DNA from: Comamonadaceae bacterium
GTDB lineage: Bacteria > Pseudomonadota > Gammaproteobacteria > Burkholderiales > Burkholderiaceae_C
Assembly: GCA_947475685.1 (NCBI GenBank)
Contig: CANJNC010000022.1
Span: forward strand, 1-46,223
Direction of reading: 5' to 3'
DNA length: 46,223 bases
The notes beneath the pieces were generated by a model that was not told the DNA's origin, searched no databases, and worked only from the letters and a program-made list of their open reading frames with translations. Position numbers and translations under genes: made by a program. Shown one piece after another: positions 7,177-16,153 of the stretch (the first letter of the stretch is position 1; each line of letters begins with the position of its first letter).

Positions 7177-8271
7177 TCATCTCTTTGGAACGCCTAGTTG
7201 TTCGGCCATCCAGTCTGCGCATTGGGTGCGCCACAGATGCCCGCGATTGTGTCCCACATGAATTCCTCCCTCTAACAGCAAAAATATACTTGGGCCACTC
7301 ACCTCCTTGGCCAATCGGGCAGAGTCTTCCCACCTCGTGATGTGATCGGCTTGACCCGCGATGACAAAGATGGGGCAAGTGACCAATTTTGCGACGTCAG
7401 TCAAATCAAAGAGTCGCGACTTTTCCCGTGCCTCATCAACGCTTTTTGAATGCGTCCTCAATTTATAAGCATCTTTCAAAGTTTGAGGGCGTTGATCAAA
7501 ATTATCAATGACACTGAAGGCTCCACCATTGGCAATGACAGCTTTGATTCGCTTTTCAAATGCAGCCGCTCTTGGTGCATATTGTCCTCCCATCGAAGAA
7601 CCCGACACGCCAATCCGGTCTGCATCCAAGTCAAGCCGTCGTTCAACCCAATTGATGACTGCAGCAACGGGTTCTTCAAAGGCATGACGGATGGGCCAGT
7701 CATACTCACCCTCTCCTTGGCCAGGACCATCAAATGAAAATGTTGCCATATTCCTCTCTAAAAAGAGCTGCTCGTAATTGTGCTGCTCTTCTTTGGTTGA
7801 ATCCATGCCCGAAATGATCAAAATAACTGGTAATTGACCAACTGCGTCCTTTGGTTTTCTTAAATTTCCATAAAGAAACTTGCCCTCAAATGGAATGGCT
7901 ACTCGCTCACCAGGCGGATTCATGTGCGCAAGTGCTAGACTTCGACATTCAACCGCTTTCATATGCGCTTGCTTCATTTGTTGTACATCGTGAGTAAACA
8001 AAAATTTTGCAAAATGATACTCAAGTGCCGCGGTATTAAGATGCATCCCAGCTGCTAGATTTTGTGATCGAGCGAGACATTCACGCCCAGTTTTTTCATG
8101 CATTGCGGCTCTTATCGACCAAGCACTGCACCAATCATCCCAAATATCAATGGACTGAGTGACTTCAATAAAATCTGTCAAAGGAACGCCTGCAGTTGTC
8201 AGTCGCACCATCCAATTTTCTCTTGCAGCTTTTATTTTTGCGTCAGGTTGTCGAACACTTACTTCTTTCAT
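7177..8271 (-). CDS. Alpha/beta hydrolase of the FrsA/DUF1100 type
   Basis: A 364-residue cytoplasmic alpha/beta hydrolase with a helical N-terminal cap region of about 125 residues. The nucleophile elbow is GVSGSSMGGQYAPRA (Ser in G-x-S-x-G). The oxyanion region is LIISGMDSTKEEQ, the acid is probably in FVIAGQADHITRWED, and the catalytic His is near the end in LEGGIHVGHNRGH. The layout is that of FrsA-like and dihydroxypseudooxynicotine-type C-C or ester hydrolases. It is first in a two-gene unit with the TctC receptor. No RBS clearly decides the start, but the residues before it fit the family. A relative with a signal peptide lies at 44226-45419. Confidence 0.85.
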   Translation of the reverse strand: MKEVSVRQPDAKIKAARENWMVRLTTAGVPLTDFIEVTQSIDIWDDWCSAWSIRAAMHEKTGRECLARSQNLAAGMHLNTAALEYHFAKFLFTHDVQQMKQAHMKAVECRSLALAHMNPPGERVAIPFEGKFLYGNLRKPKDAVGQLPVILIISGMDSTKEEQHNYEQLFLERNMATFSFDGPGQGEGEYDWPIRHAFEEPVAAVINWVERRLDLDADRIGVSGSSMGGQYAPRAAAFEKRIKAVIANGGAFSVIDNFDQRPQTLKDAYKLRTHSKSVDEAREKSRLFDLTDVAKLVTCPIFVIAGQADHITRWEDSARLAKEVSGPSIFLLLEGGIHVGHNRGHLWRTQCADWMAEQLGVPKR

Positions 8272-8555
8272 TCAAAGTCTCCCATAAATATCAGCAATTA
8301 ATCTTAATGCCTGATGTGTACTCATTATTAACGATGTACAAGTAAATATTAATTATGATAAAGATCTATTCTTTAATCTAGGTATAGATTTACCCATCTC
8401 GTATTTTGATCATACGCCAAACTTCCAAGTAGTGGTTAACCCGAAAACAGTCTGCTTTTAAATTCCATACTTTGGGGTAAACGAGATCTTCAGTTGAAAG
8501 ATCTTGTCCTATTATATTTTTTAGCATTTTACGAAAACATTTAAGATTTCGTCAA
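8272..8555. promoter_or_regulatory. AT-rich upstream region with inverted repeat
   Basis: This 284-base gap separates the divergent hydrolase gene and the small secreted peptide gene and must hold promoters for both. It contains a perfect inverted repeat, AATCTA-GGTA-TAGATT, at 8375-8390, about 105 bases upstream of the hydrolase start, a plausible operator. No other gene is visible. Confidence 0.35.
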
Positions 8556-8726
8556 ATGGCATCTTTCTCAATCATTAAGTCCTCCTTTGGCAAAACAATA
8601 GGTTTTTTACTATTGTTTTCTTGTTTAACCTGCGCGTGGTCTCAGTCTGAAGATTTTGTAGAGCCCACCAAGATTGTTAAAATTAAAGGACTGAATTGCA
8701 AGGTCTTTTTTATTCGAGCAGTCTGA
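8556..8726 (+). CDS. Small predicted secreted peptide (56 aa)
   Basis: A 56-residue frame with a clear signal-peptide shape: basic residues at positions 8 and 13 (K, K), then the hydrophobic core GFLLLFSCLTCA and a likely cleavage near AWS-QS. The mature part would be only about 28 residues (SEDFVEPTKIVKIKGLN region, one Cys). A repressed or truncated secreted protein is possible, since the sequence after the stop shows no continuing frame. It lies upstream of the YiiX-like gene on the same strand. I recognise no family. Its reality rests on the signal-like N-terminus, since the RBS is unclear. Confidence 0.4.
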   Translation: MASFSIIKSSFGKTIGFLLLFSCLTCAWSQSEDFVEPTKIVKIKGLNCKVFFIRAV

Positions 8727-8822
8727 CCAAACCTTGTCCAATGCACAGTTTAAAATCAAATCACACATCAAGTAGATGTGGTTTGGTTGATGCGAAATTT
8801 CAAGAACTGTACGGGGTGCTTC

Positions 8823-9575
8823 ATGAATAGAGTTGCAAAGTCAATCGGTAAATGGTTGGCCATTTACCTCAGCAAAGAGATCGAAATCAACGCAACGGCG
8901 CCGCCTTCTAACCCTTTGCATTTACAAGCGACTTTACGCCCGGGAGATATCTTGCTGGTTGAGGGCAACACGCGTCTTAGTGGGGCAATCAAATACTTGA
9001 CACAATCCACATGGTCTCATGCAGCACTTTATGTGGGCATGAATTTCAACTCCGTCGCACCTGAGGACCATTGTCTCGTTGAGGCCGATACAGTTCACGG
9101 CGTTCGCAGCACCGGTCTTGAAAAATTTGTGAATTTACACACCCGAATCTGCAGGCCTATTGGTCTAAGTGAACATGAATGCGCTATCGTCACGCAGTCA
9201 GCCATCGATAAAATTGGAGACCAATATGATTTGCGCAACGTATTTGATCTCGCTAGATATCTGTTTCCGACACCACCCGTACCCACACGTTTTAGAAGGC
9301 AGTTGTTGTCATTGGGCAGTGGAGACCCGACCAGAGCTATATGCTCCACATTGATTGCACAAGCTTTTGAAAGTATTCACTACCCCATCGCTCCCCTCAA
9401 ACCAAATATTTCAAGTCTATCAACAAATGAAGATGGCTTCATGCCAGAGGTGTTCAATCCCAAACACTTCTCTCTTCTTACACCTAGAGATTTTGACGTT
9501 TCACCCTACTTCGCGATCATTAAGCCCACAGTTGAATGCGGATTTGATTTTCATAACCTGGAATGGGGTAAGTAA
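8823..9575 (+). CDS. YiiX/YebB-like NlpC/P60-type cysteine hydrolase
   Basis: A 250-residue permuted papain-fold (NlpC/P60 superfamily) protein of the YiiX/YebB group. Landmarks are LRPGDILLVEG, then KYLTQSTWSHAALYVG with the catalytic His, and TRAICSTLIAQAFESI with the catalytic Cys. In the permuted order His precedes Cys, as seen here. Such proteins are thought to act on amide or thioester bonds in lipids or peptides; true substrates are mostly unknown. The ATG at 8823 (MNRVAKSIGKWLA) is preferred over the one at 8778 because it matches the usual N-terminus and has GGGG about 8 bases upstream. Confidence 0.85.
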   Translation: MNRVAKSIGKWLAIYLSKEIEINATAPPSNPLHLQATLRPGDILLVEGNTRLSGAIKYLTQSTWSHAALYVGMNFNSVAPEDHCLVEADTVHGVRSTGLEKFVNLHTRICRPIGLSEHECAIVTQSAIDKIGDQYDLRNVFDLARYLFPTPPVPTRFRRQLLSLGSGDPTRAICSTLIAQAFESIHYPIAPLKPNISSLSTNEDGFMPEVFNPKHFSLLTPRDFDVSPYFAIIKPTVECGFDFHNLEWGK

Positions 9576-9634
9576 ATATGCACGTTCAAAAGTCTTATGT
9601 TCTACTGCACTGAAAAATGACACTCATTTAGAAA

Positions 9635-9649
9635 GACATGGCTCATGTC
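9635..9649. other. Short hairpin between convergent genes
   Basis: GACATG-GCT-CATGTC is a perfect 6-bp inverted repeat with a 3-base loop between the YiiX-like and GST genes, which converge here. There is no T-run next to it, so it is at best a weak terminator. Confidence 0.3.
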
Positions 9650-9718
9650 ATTGAGCTTATCGATACCCATTTTAACTTTGACATTGCATTGATTTTCGAT
9701 AATCAAGTCCTATGGCTT

Positions 9719-10534
9719 TCAAGGCTTCATTGAAACTTTCAATAATGCCCTGCGAGATTTGATTTGAGGAAAAATCAATTCTCCGTAGTGCTTCATCTCC
9801 TGAATTTCAACGTCTTGCATGGGCGTCAGAATACTGTCAATGTATTGAGGAAGCGCTTGGACCCGAGTCCACCATTTTTGAACATGAGGTTTATCATCAA
9901 TCCAGAGGTTCAATAAGCAAAGAAAATTTAAACGCGCAACGTACGGTATTAAATTAATATCGGCCAAGCTTAAATCATCTCCCAAAATCCACATTTGACT
10001 TTTACTTAAATAAGATTCCAACAAGTCAAATGCCTTTTCATATGCAGCTATCGCGTAGCCTACAAATTGAGAATCAACTCCTAACTCAAAAGTAGACTTG
10101 AAACGGTCATACCTCCTTGGGTCCCCCACATTTCTCAATCTAATCTCTCTTTGCTCAGGCGACAGGTGCTTCATCTTTTCTCTAAACATCGCAGAAAAAC
10201 TGATCTCTGAAATGCCCTCGTGCAAACCCTCGTCAACCAATTTACTCCAAATTCGCATTTGTGCTTTCATGTAAGGATCGCTTGGAATGAGCTTTGGAAT
10301 TGGGTAAATATCATCAAGGTATTCACAAATGAGTGTCGACTCGATGATGGATCGCTCGTTGTGGACCAAAGTTGGCACCACACCTTTAGGGTTTAATTTT
10401 AAATATTTTTCATTGTATTGCTCACTCTTAAAAAGATTGATCTGAACAGATTGCCACTCAAGATCTTTCAGCTCTAATGTCAAACGAACCTTTTGGCAGC
10501 AAACTGAATTGCCAAATTCATATAAAGTCAGCAT
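9719..10534 (-). CDS. Glutathione S-transferase family protein
   Basis: A 271-residue GST. The thioredoxin-like N-terminal domain (residues 1-80) has MLTLYEFGNSVCCQKVRL, the cis-Pro motif LNPKGVVPTLVH and the glutathione-binding ESTLICEYLDD. The helical C-terminal domain has the capping-box region WILGDDLSLADINLIPYVAR. It is about 50 residues longer than average because of an insert near residues 115-155. Roles of such enzymes in Burkholderiales range from detoxification to maleylpyruvate isomerisation or ring-cleavage product processing. Here it stands upstream of nothing obvious but is followed on the same strand side by an FAH-family gene further up, a frequent pairing in aromatic catabolism. 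Substrate unknown. Confidence 0.85.
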   Translation of the reverse strand: MLTLYEFGNSVCCQKVRLTLELKDLEWQSVQINLFKSEQYNEKYLKLNPKGVVPTLVHNERSIIESTLICEYLDDIYPIPKLIPSDPYMKAQMRIWSKLVDEGLHEGISEISFSAMFREKMKHLSPEQREIRLRNVGDPRRYDRFKSTFELGVDSQFVGYAIAAYEKAFDLLESYLSKSQMWILGDDLSLADINLIPYVARLNFLCLLNLWIDDKPHVQKWWTRVQALPQYIDSILTPMQDVEIQEMKHYGELIFPQIKSRRALLKVSMKP

Positions 10535-10861
10535 AATTTTTTAATATTGAATCACTCATCCATAATGACTGGTCAGTTTCAAAGTCTGTCACTTCTTTTG
10601 GCTAGCTGTCAGTCACAACAAACTTGAGTATAAAAAAGGGGCAACTAAAAATGCTACTTTCCAAATCTGTTTTCTTAATTTCACTTCATAACGTTTTTTT
10701 ACTTACCCAGAAAATTTCCCATCACATTCTTTTGATCTATCAAAGAAAACGTCCTTTCGTTGATAGCAGTCTATTGGGCAAGTCAACATAACCATTGCTC
10801 TATTTGTACAACATTGAGCACTCACCCAATGGCGTTACGTGTTTTGATACGTTCGCAATGG
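10535..10861. other. 327-bp gap, no gene seen
   Basis: AT-rich spacer between the FAH-family gene end and the GST start (both minus strand). Frames present are short and lack family features. It should carry the GST promoter, but I cannot point to convincing -35/-10 boxes, hairpins or repeats. Confidence 0.4.
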
Positions 10862-11791
10862 TTATGCCTTGGCATATTTACCGGTCAATTGTGGCGTCAT
10901 TCCAGTCAGACCTCTTTGCTCGCGTTCAAGTCTTGTCTCTCTGGCCCAAGTGCGCTTTAAATCATCTCTCACACCAATCGCTAAACGACCTAATCCGTCC
11001 ACCTCCAACTCCACCTTGTCGCCGTCTTGGAAAGCAGACAGTCCTCTGTGATTGGTCCCCGTTGCAATGATGTCCCCAGGCTCTAGCTCATGGATACTGG
11101 AAACCCATTCAATACAGCGTGGAATTTTATGTGCCATGTCATCCGTATTGAAGTTTTGCTTTAAAACCCCATTGACCCATAACCTCACTTGCAGCTTATG
11201 TGGATCTTTGACTTCATCTGCAGTGACCAAATAGGGGCCAATGGAAGCAAAGGTCGCTCGAGATTTCATCTGATAAAAGGTATTGCCTTCAGGCACGACA
11301 CCTCTTGCAGAACCATCAATGAAATTCACATATCCAAAAATATGTTCCATGGCCTTTGACGCAGGAATGAAGCTGCCCCCCTTGCCCATGACCAAAGCAA
11401 TTTCTGCTTCTCCCTCAAATATCGATGCACCTATATCTGGCAAGACCATGGTATCTCCATGACCAATGATGGTATTGGGAGACTTGTGAAACGCATTGAT
11501 CAAGGCTGGCTCTTTGCGAGTCCCGTCTTCCATGTAGTTCACCGCCATGCATTCGATATTTACAGGCTTAGGTAAGGGTGGACGGATTTTGACACTTGAG
11601 ATCAAAACACCTTTACCCTTTTGAACGGTCTGTTCAATTCGAGGGCGAACTTTATCAAACGATTTAATCAAGCCATTCATCAAGTCCCCTATGCCATGGT
11701 GGGGAATGTGACTGATCACAGAGGTGATATCTACAACATGGTCTCCTTTAAGAATACCCACGCGGAAATCGTTGAAAAGTATGATTTTCAT
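10862..11791 (-). CDS. Fumarylacetoacetate hydrolase (FAH) family protein
   Basis: A 309-residue FAH-superfamily enzyme. The C-terminal catalytic domain shows the metal-binding pattern SIFEGEAEIALVMGKGG, the VNFIDGSARGV region and the end motif PGDIIATGTNHRGLS. These enzymes use Mg2+ or Mn2+ to cleave C-C bonds of 1,3-diketo acids or to decarboxylate or isomerise ring-fission products (fumarylpyruvate, acylpyruvate, 2-hydroxyhepta-2,4-dienedioate). The GTNHRGLS ending differs from the commoner GTPxG form, so the subgroup is uncertain. A 26-base inverted-repeat region lies about 90 bases upstream and may be its operator. Confidence 0.87.
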   Translation of the reverse strand: MKIILFNDFRVGILKGDHVVDITSVISHIPHHGIGDLMNGLIKSFDKVRPRIEQTVQKGKGVLISSVKIRPPLPKPVNIECMAVNYMEDGTRKEPALINAFHKSPNTIIGHGDTMVLPDIGASIFEGEAEIALVMGKGGSFIPASKAMEHIFGYVNFIDGSARGVVPEGNTFYQMKSRATFASIGPYLVTADEVKDPHKLQVRLWVNGVLKQNFNTDDMAHKIPRCIEWVSSIHELEPGDIIATGTNHRGLSAFQDGDKVELEVDGLGRLAIGVRDDLKRTWARETRLEREQRGLTGMTPQLTGKYAKA

Positions 11792-11878
11792 AAGGCCCTT
11801 TAAAAAGTTTAAACGCTGCTTGACTCAAACCAAGAGCTCAGAGCGACTTGCATCAATTCACACAAATCATAGGCCTGA

Positions 11879-11904
11879 GAATTCAACTGCGCAATCATGA
11901 ATTC
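11879..11904. promoter_or_regulatory. Inverted repeat upstream of the FAH-family gene
   Basis: GAATTCA and TGAATTC are separated by 12 bases, giving a 7-12-7 dyad about 90 bases from the FAH-family start. Spacing suits a dimeric regulator, but the arms contain an EcoRI-type hexamer and could be chance. Confidence 0.25.
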
Positions 11905-11986
11905 ACCTGTTTTTCTGGCGGTTTACCCTAATCGACTTAAGGTGTTACATGATTCAATAATGACGTGTCTACTGTGAAAGATACAT

Positions 11987-12439
11987 ATGCAAAAAACCAT
12001 TGCCCATCAAGACCGACGTGATTTTTTGAGCGCGGTCGTCCTCGCATCTTCGTCGGCCTGCACCTTGGCCAATGTGCATAAGCCCTCAACTCAATCCACC
12101 CCACCTCACCCCTTGTCACACCGCTTACCTCAAGGCCGTGAACCTTTGGTGATTTCAGGTCAGTTGCTCAATGCGCAGCAAGAACCCATGAGAGGAGTGA
12201 TCGTCTCCTTCTTAAAGGACGACAAGACCACAACAACCGATCAAGATGGAAGATTTTTTTGGACGAGCGACACCAAGGCCCTTGAGCGCTCTAAATTTAC
12301 CATCAGCGCTCACGATGGCGGTAAACACACTCCACCGCAAGACATCCCTACGCTGTACAGCATTGTTGATTTAGATACGCTCCAAGATGAGCAGGGTCGT
12401 TGGCGCTTATTTTTAAAATCCATCACGACGCCCTCTTAA
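11987..12439 (+). CDS. Exported protein with carboxypeptidase-regulatory-like fold
   Basis: A 150-residue protein. The N-terminus HQDRRDFLSAVVLASSSACT resembles a twin-arginine signal (RRDFL followed by a hydrophobic stretch), so export to the periplasm is likely. A Cys follows, but the lipobox is poor. The body contains VISGQLLNAQQEPMRGVIVS and TTTTDQDGRFFW, the layout of CarboxypepD_reg-like / transthyretin-like beta-sandwiches also found at the start of intradiol dioxygenases. The rest of a dioxygenase, including its His/Tyr iron ligands, is missing. It is a single gene, convergent with the J-domain gene. The function is unknown. Confidence 0.6.
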   Translation: MQKTIAHQDRRDFLSAVVLASSSACTLANVHKPSTQSTPPHPLSHRLPQGREPLVISGQLLNAQQEPMRGVIVSFLKDDKTTTTDQDGRFFWTSDTKALERSKFTISAHDGGKHTPPQDIPTLYSIVDLDTLQDEQGRWRLFLKSITTPS

Positions 12440-12479
12440 ACACGGTGCTTCAAATCAGCCTCAGTCAGATGATGTTTTT

Positions 12480-13604
12480 TTATCCGTCAAAGTCTTCCAA
12501 ACTCTCTTGCATTGCATGCAACTGATGGTAAATCCATACTTTCAGCTGTCGCGAGGACTTCTTCACCCCATAAAGAAATTCAAGCTCATCTAAAAGAATT
12601 TCCACTTCTTCTTCTATGGCATATTCAATATGCTTGATCACAGCCCTTACATCATCGGACTTCATCACCTGCGTGTTGATGCGAGGCAGGTTATTCTCCA
12701 TCGAGAAACGATCCAGCTCCTCTTGAGTCGCTTGTCGTTCGCGCTTTAACTGAGCGGCGAGGAGTTTGTTGTACGCATTTAATTTTTCTGAGGCCAGTTC
12801 TTCAAAATCAGATTGATCAACTTGCTCAATTTCCAGTTGCAAAAGTAGCAATGTCATCAATTCATTGTTGGCATAAGCTCGATTGATTTCTTGCATCAGC
12901 TCGGTTTTTCTAGCTCTTTCTTTTGGATTTTGCTCCCGATCGGGGTGAACTGCACTGACCAACTTCCTAAAGACCTCTTTCAATGCATTTTGTGCGTTCA
13001 ATTCCTCTTGTTTTGGAAGGGCAGGCTTAGTCTTTTTACTTTTTACTTTTGCTGCTTTCTCAGCTTGACGTCTCTCTTTTTCTAAATTAACTTCCTCTCT
13101 CAAATGATCGAACAACCGATCCATGTAATCATCATGTGACTCACCTTCCCTTTTTTCATCCACCCTTTGTCCTGCGAGCTCAGAAACAAAAGATTTCGCC
13201 AAATCGTCTTGGGCTTGATTGAACTGATCAAAGGTCACGCTTGAATGTTTATCAAACAATTTCTTCAACTCGTCGTCCATTGGACTGCGCTCAGTCAGAG
13301 ATTGAATACAGTCCATCAGACACTGCGTTAAATCGTCATGCAGTTCTTGGCTTAATTTGACCTGATCCAAGATACGCCCCATCGCAAAAGCAATTTCTCG
13401 TCTGGTCTTTTCATAGGATTTCCTTGCCGTGCCGATCGTGTTGATGCACTCAGCTCTAAAATCTGGCAACTTCGATTGCCAGCTTAGGCGGTCTTTTCTC
13501 GCTTTTGCAATTTGCTTGCCTAAGGTATTGAACCGCTTTCTCTCTGGAGACAAAGCTTGGTCGGCTTTTTGAGGGACAAGCCGAATGGTCTTGAGTTCGG
13601 ACAT
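12480..13604 (-). CDS. J-domain (DnaJ-like) protein
   Basis: A 374-residue, strongly charged and helical protein. The J-domain lies in the middle rather than at the N-terminus: LKEVFRKLVSAVHPDREQNP contains the HPD tripeptide at about residue 219, which stimulates the DnaK ATPase. It is followed by the helix KTELMQEINRAYANNELM. The flanking regions (about 1-200 and 270-374) are predicted coiled coils with no zinc finger or G/F region. It is therefore a class III J-protein likely recruiting DnaK to a special client. A direct repeat, TGGTCAA-C-TGGTCAA, lies just upstream at 13629-13643. The client is unknown. Confidence 0.75.
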   Translation of the reverse strand: MSELKTIRLVPQKADQALSPERKRFNTLGKQIAKARKDRLSWQSKLPDFRAECINTIGTARKSYEKTRREIAFAMGRILDQVKLSQELHDDLTQCLMDCIQSLTERSPMDDELKKLFDKHSSVTFDQFNQAQDDLAKSFVSELAGQRVDEKREGESHDDYMDRLFDHLREEVNLEKERRQAEKAAKVKSKKTKPALPKQEELNAQNALKEVFRKLVSAVHPDREQNPKERARKTELMQEINRAYANNELMTLLLLQLEIEQVDQSDFEELASEKLNAYNKLLAAQLKRERQATQEELDRFSMENNLPRINTQVMKSDDVRAVIKHIEYAIEEEVEILLDELEFLYGVKKSSRQLKVWIYHQLHAMQESLEDFDG

Positions 13605-13711
13605 AAGGAATAAATCAAATCTAAATAGTGGTCAACTGGTCAAGGTCTAGACTTAAGGCGCACGCGCATCACCTGAACCCATCCAAACATCTACTGATTG
13701 ACTCACTGCAC

Positions 13712-14980
13712 TCAAGTTGTCTTGGGTGCGGGTATCAAAACAACCATCAAATTGGCCAATAAAATCGTTGCGGCCAAAAAGTAAAATGCCGCCATCAGAC
13801 CAAAACTATCTGCAACCAATCCACCAATGATGGGCGCCAAAGCTTGCGCTGCCGACTGCATGCCAAACATCAAACCAATGCTCGTGCCTCCCATGTTGCT
13901 TGGCGCAGACTCCAAAAGCCATGCCTGCATGACAGGTCTCGCAGCATAAAGAAAAAACCCAAGCAATGCAATCAAAACCACAAACAAGGTCGAACCCCCA
14001 GCAAATGTCATGAGCAAGAGCACAACTCCACTGACAGCAAAACAAGACATCAACAAAGTTCTTCTTCCAAGCTTATCGGATAAATGACCCGCAATGGGGG
14101 CAGACACAAATCCAGCGACTTGCAAAATGGCCATTACAGCACCAACCCAAAATACGTTGTATTGCATCTCTTTGGCCAAGTAAAGAGGCAAGAAGGTGAG
14201 CAAGGTGGCCTGCGTCATGGATCTAAAAGAGGAACTCAAGATGAGCATGAACAATCCGGGCGTTTGAATGAGCAGCTTTAAACCACTCACATAACTTTGA
14301 AAGCTTTGTTGACGGCCCTTCACCTCCCCTAGATTTGTGGGTAAGGGCTCAGTGCTCTCTTTTTTACCCTTGACCACAAAATTCAAAGTCCCTAAAAAGT
14401 ACAAGATCAGCATGGACATCACTGTCCCGGGTACCACATTGAGCATCACGATTTGGTGCCAAGAAAATACACTGAGCAACGCACCAACGGCCAATGGGGC
14501 TAACGCATCCCCCATGTTTCCACCCATGCCGTGGAGTGACAAGGCCAAACCTTTACGCTCAGGAAACATTTTCCCAAGCAAGGGTATCGCGGTTGGATGC
14601 CATAAATTGTTCCCCATACCCACCAACATCGCACACACCAAAAGCATCCAATACGTGGTGGTAAAACCCATGAGGAAATAAGGAAAACCAACCCAAAAAA
14701 GCGACAAAGCCATCAATTGACCTTTCTTGCCCCAGATGTCAACCAGCATCCCGCCAGGGACATTTGAAAGCGCTCCCGCTGCATATTGACACGTCATGAT
14801 AAAACCAATTTGACTGTAATTGAGACCCAACTCCTGACCGATCAAAGGCAATAACATGAAAAAAGTTGCCGGGTACCAATGCGTCAAAGCATGCCCAATC
14901 GTGATGAGCCCCATGTCACGGTAAGGAATTTTATTGTCAGGCAACTGACCCGAAGGATCTTGTAAAACACCTGTGCTCAT
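13712..14980 (-). CDS. MFS transporter
   Basis: A 422-residue major facilitator superfamily permease with about 12 hydrophobic segments. The family loop motif appears as GGMLVDIWGKKGQLMAL between helices 2 and 3 and again as GHLSDKLGRRTLLM in the second half. It overlaps the upstream binding-protein gene by 4 bases (ATGA), so it belongs to the same transcript as the iron-type ABC importer genes. A role in uptake or efflux of the compound handled by that operon is likely. The nearest-looking subgroup is the fosmidomycin-resistance-like MFS, but the substrate cannot be read from sequence. Confidence 0.9.
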   Translation of the reverse strand: MSTGVLQDPSGQLPDNKIPYRDMGLITIGHALTHWYPATFFMLLPLIGQELGLNYSQIGFIMTCQYAAGALSNVPGGMLVDIWGKKGQLMALSLFWVGFPYFLMGFTTTYWMLLVCAMLVGMGNNLWHPTAIPLLGKMFPERKGLALSLHGMGGNMGDALAPLAVGALLSVFSWHQIVMLNVVPGTVMSMLILYFLGTLNFVVKGKKESTEPLPTNLGEVKGRQQSFQSYVSGLKLLIQTPGLFMLILSSSFRSMTQATLLTFLPLYLAKEMQYNVFWVGAVMAILQVAGFVSAPIAGHLSDKLGRRTLLMSCFAVSGVVLLLMTFAGGSTLFVVLIALLGFFLYAARPVMQAWLLESAPSNMGGTSIGLMFGMQSAAQALAPIIGGLVADSFGLMAAFYFLAATILLANLMVVLIPAPKTT

Positions 14981-16077
14981 GGTCGACTTCCCTTCAATAT
15001 AATTTCCTCATACAACTTCTTCCACCTATCGCGTTGATCCAAGCTCTCGGCTGGATCCACCACCATCATCTTGAAATGACGAAGGGGGGTAGAAACTTTA
15101 AGATTGCTTGGAAAATAATCCAAGCTTGAGCTTGCAATTTGCCCTTCGCTCAACAAATAATCCATCAATAGGGCTGCACTTGCAGGATGAGGCGCATTCT
15201 TCAATACGGCCACTCCATTGGCTCTGGCTACCGCAGGCTGGATCACGACATAGTCAATGGGCGCGCCTTTTTTCTTGAACGCCTCAGGCATATAGTTGTA
15301 AACGGTAAGCGCCATCGGCACCTCACCAGACGCCACCATGGAAGTGAGGTTGGTGTGCCCTTTTCTGACCGATATGCCATTGGTCTTACTTAAGTCACGA
15401 AAAAATTGAATCCCTTTGGCCTCTCCCATGGACTTGATCACTGTCACAAACCAATCCACATTTTCTACTTCATAGCCCAATTTGCCCTTGAATCTTGGAT
15501 CCAATAAATCGGCATAGCTTTTTGGCAACTCTGACTCCTTAAAAGCTTGAGTGTTATAGGCCTGAACCCAAAGGGAAAACAAAGTTGCTGCCCACTCTTT
15601 ATGGGGTGGCAAACTGCCCTCCATCAAGTCTACAAAGTGAGGAGACGCCACACGTTGGATCAAATGCTCTCTGGACAAGGCCTCAAGCTCCACGGCCCCC
15701 GCATGGAAAGCATCCACGTTGTATCGTTTAGCTCGCGCCTCCGTGATGGTTCGCGTCATCACGGAGTCTCCACTGGCTCTCCAAGCGAGCACTTTAATGC
15801 CATATTTTTTTTCAAACGGATCGAAAATAACTTTCAAGTCTTTCTCTGCAATAGACGTGTAAAGAGAAACCGTCCCACCTTCTGCTTTGGCAAGGCTTGA
15901 AAGCTTTTGACTGCGGTCTGCAGAGGGTGTTTTGATGATCTCCCAAGTTGCTGCACTGAGCATGGCAGGCGAAGCGCTTTGAGCCCTCAAATAGGTCGCA
16001 CCCAAAGTCAGGAAGCAAACACTTAAAAGTGTTTTATAAAGTGCACGCAATAATCGTTGCTTCATCTGTATCGTCAT
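14977..16077 (-). CDS. ABC transporter substrate-binding protein (iron-type), copy 1
   Basis: A 366-residue extracellular solute-binding protein of the type serving FbpA/AfuA or PotD-like importers. A signal peptide (ALYKTLLSVCFLTLGATYL, cleavage after RAQ) sends it to the periplasm. Landmarks are GGTVSLYTSIAEKDLKVIFD and, later, LPKSYADLLDPRFKGKLGYE. It is a paralog of the next protein upstream: both are 366 residues and align through ARAKRYNVD / EAKANRHEVD. Two binding proteins with a single permease suggest two ligands or two affinities. It overlaps the MFS gene by 4 bases. ATG at 16065 is an alternative start. Confidence 0.9.
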   Translation of the reverse strand: MTIQMKQRLLRALYKTLLSVCFLTLGATYLRAQSASPAMLSAATWEIIKTPSADRSQKLSSLAKAEGGTVSLYTSIAEKDLKVIFDPFEKKYGIKVLAWRASGDSVMTRTITEARAKRYNVDAFHAGAVELEALSREHLIQRVASPHFVDLMEGSLPPHKEWAATLFSLWVQAYNTQAFKESELPKSYADLLDPRFKGKLGYEVENVDWFVTVIKSMGEAKGIQFFRDLSKTNGISVRKGHTNLTSMVASGEVPMALTVYNYMPEAFKKKGAPIDYVVIQPAVARANGVAVLKNAPHPASAALLMDYLLSEGQIASSSLDYFPSNLKVSTPLRHFKMMVVDPAESLDQRDRWKKLYEEIILKGSRP

Positions 16078-16153
16078 CCATGTGCATTAAGAGCCAAGTA
16101 TCCCTAAAAAGCAAAAAAACCATTCCTATCAGAACCAAATGCAATGGACGTGT

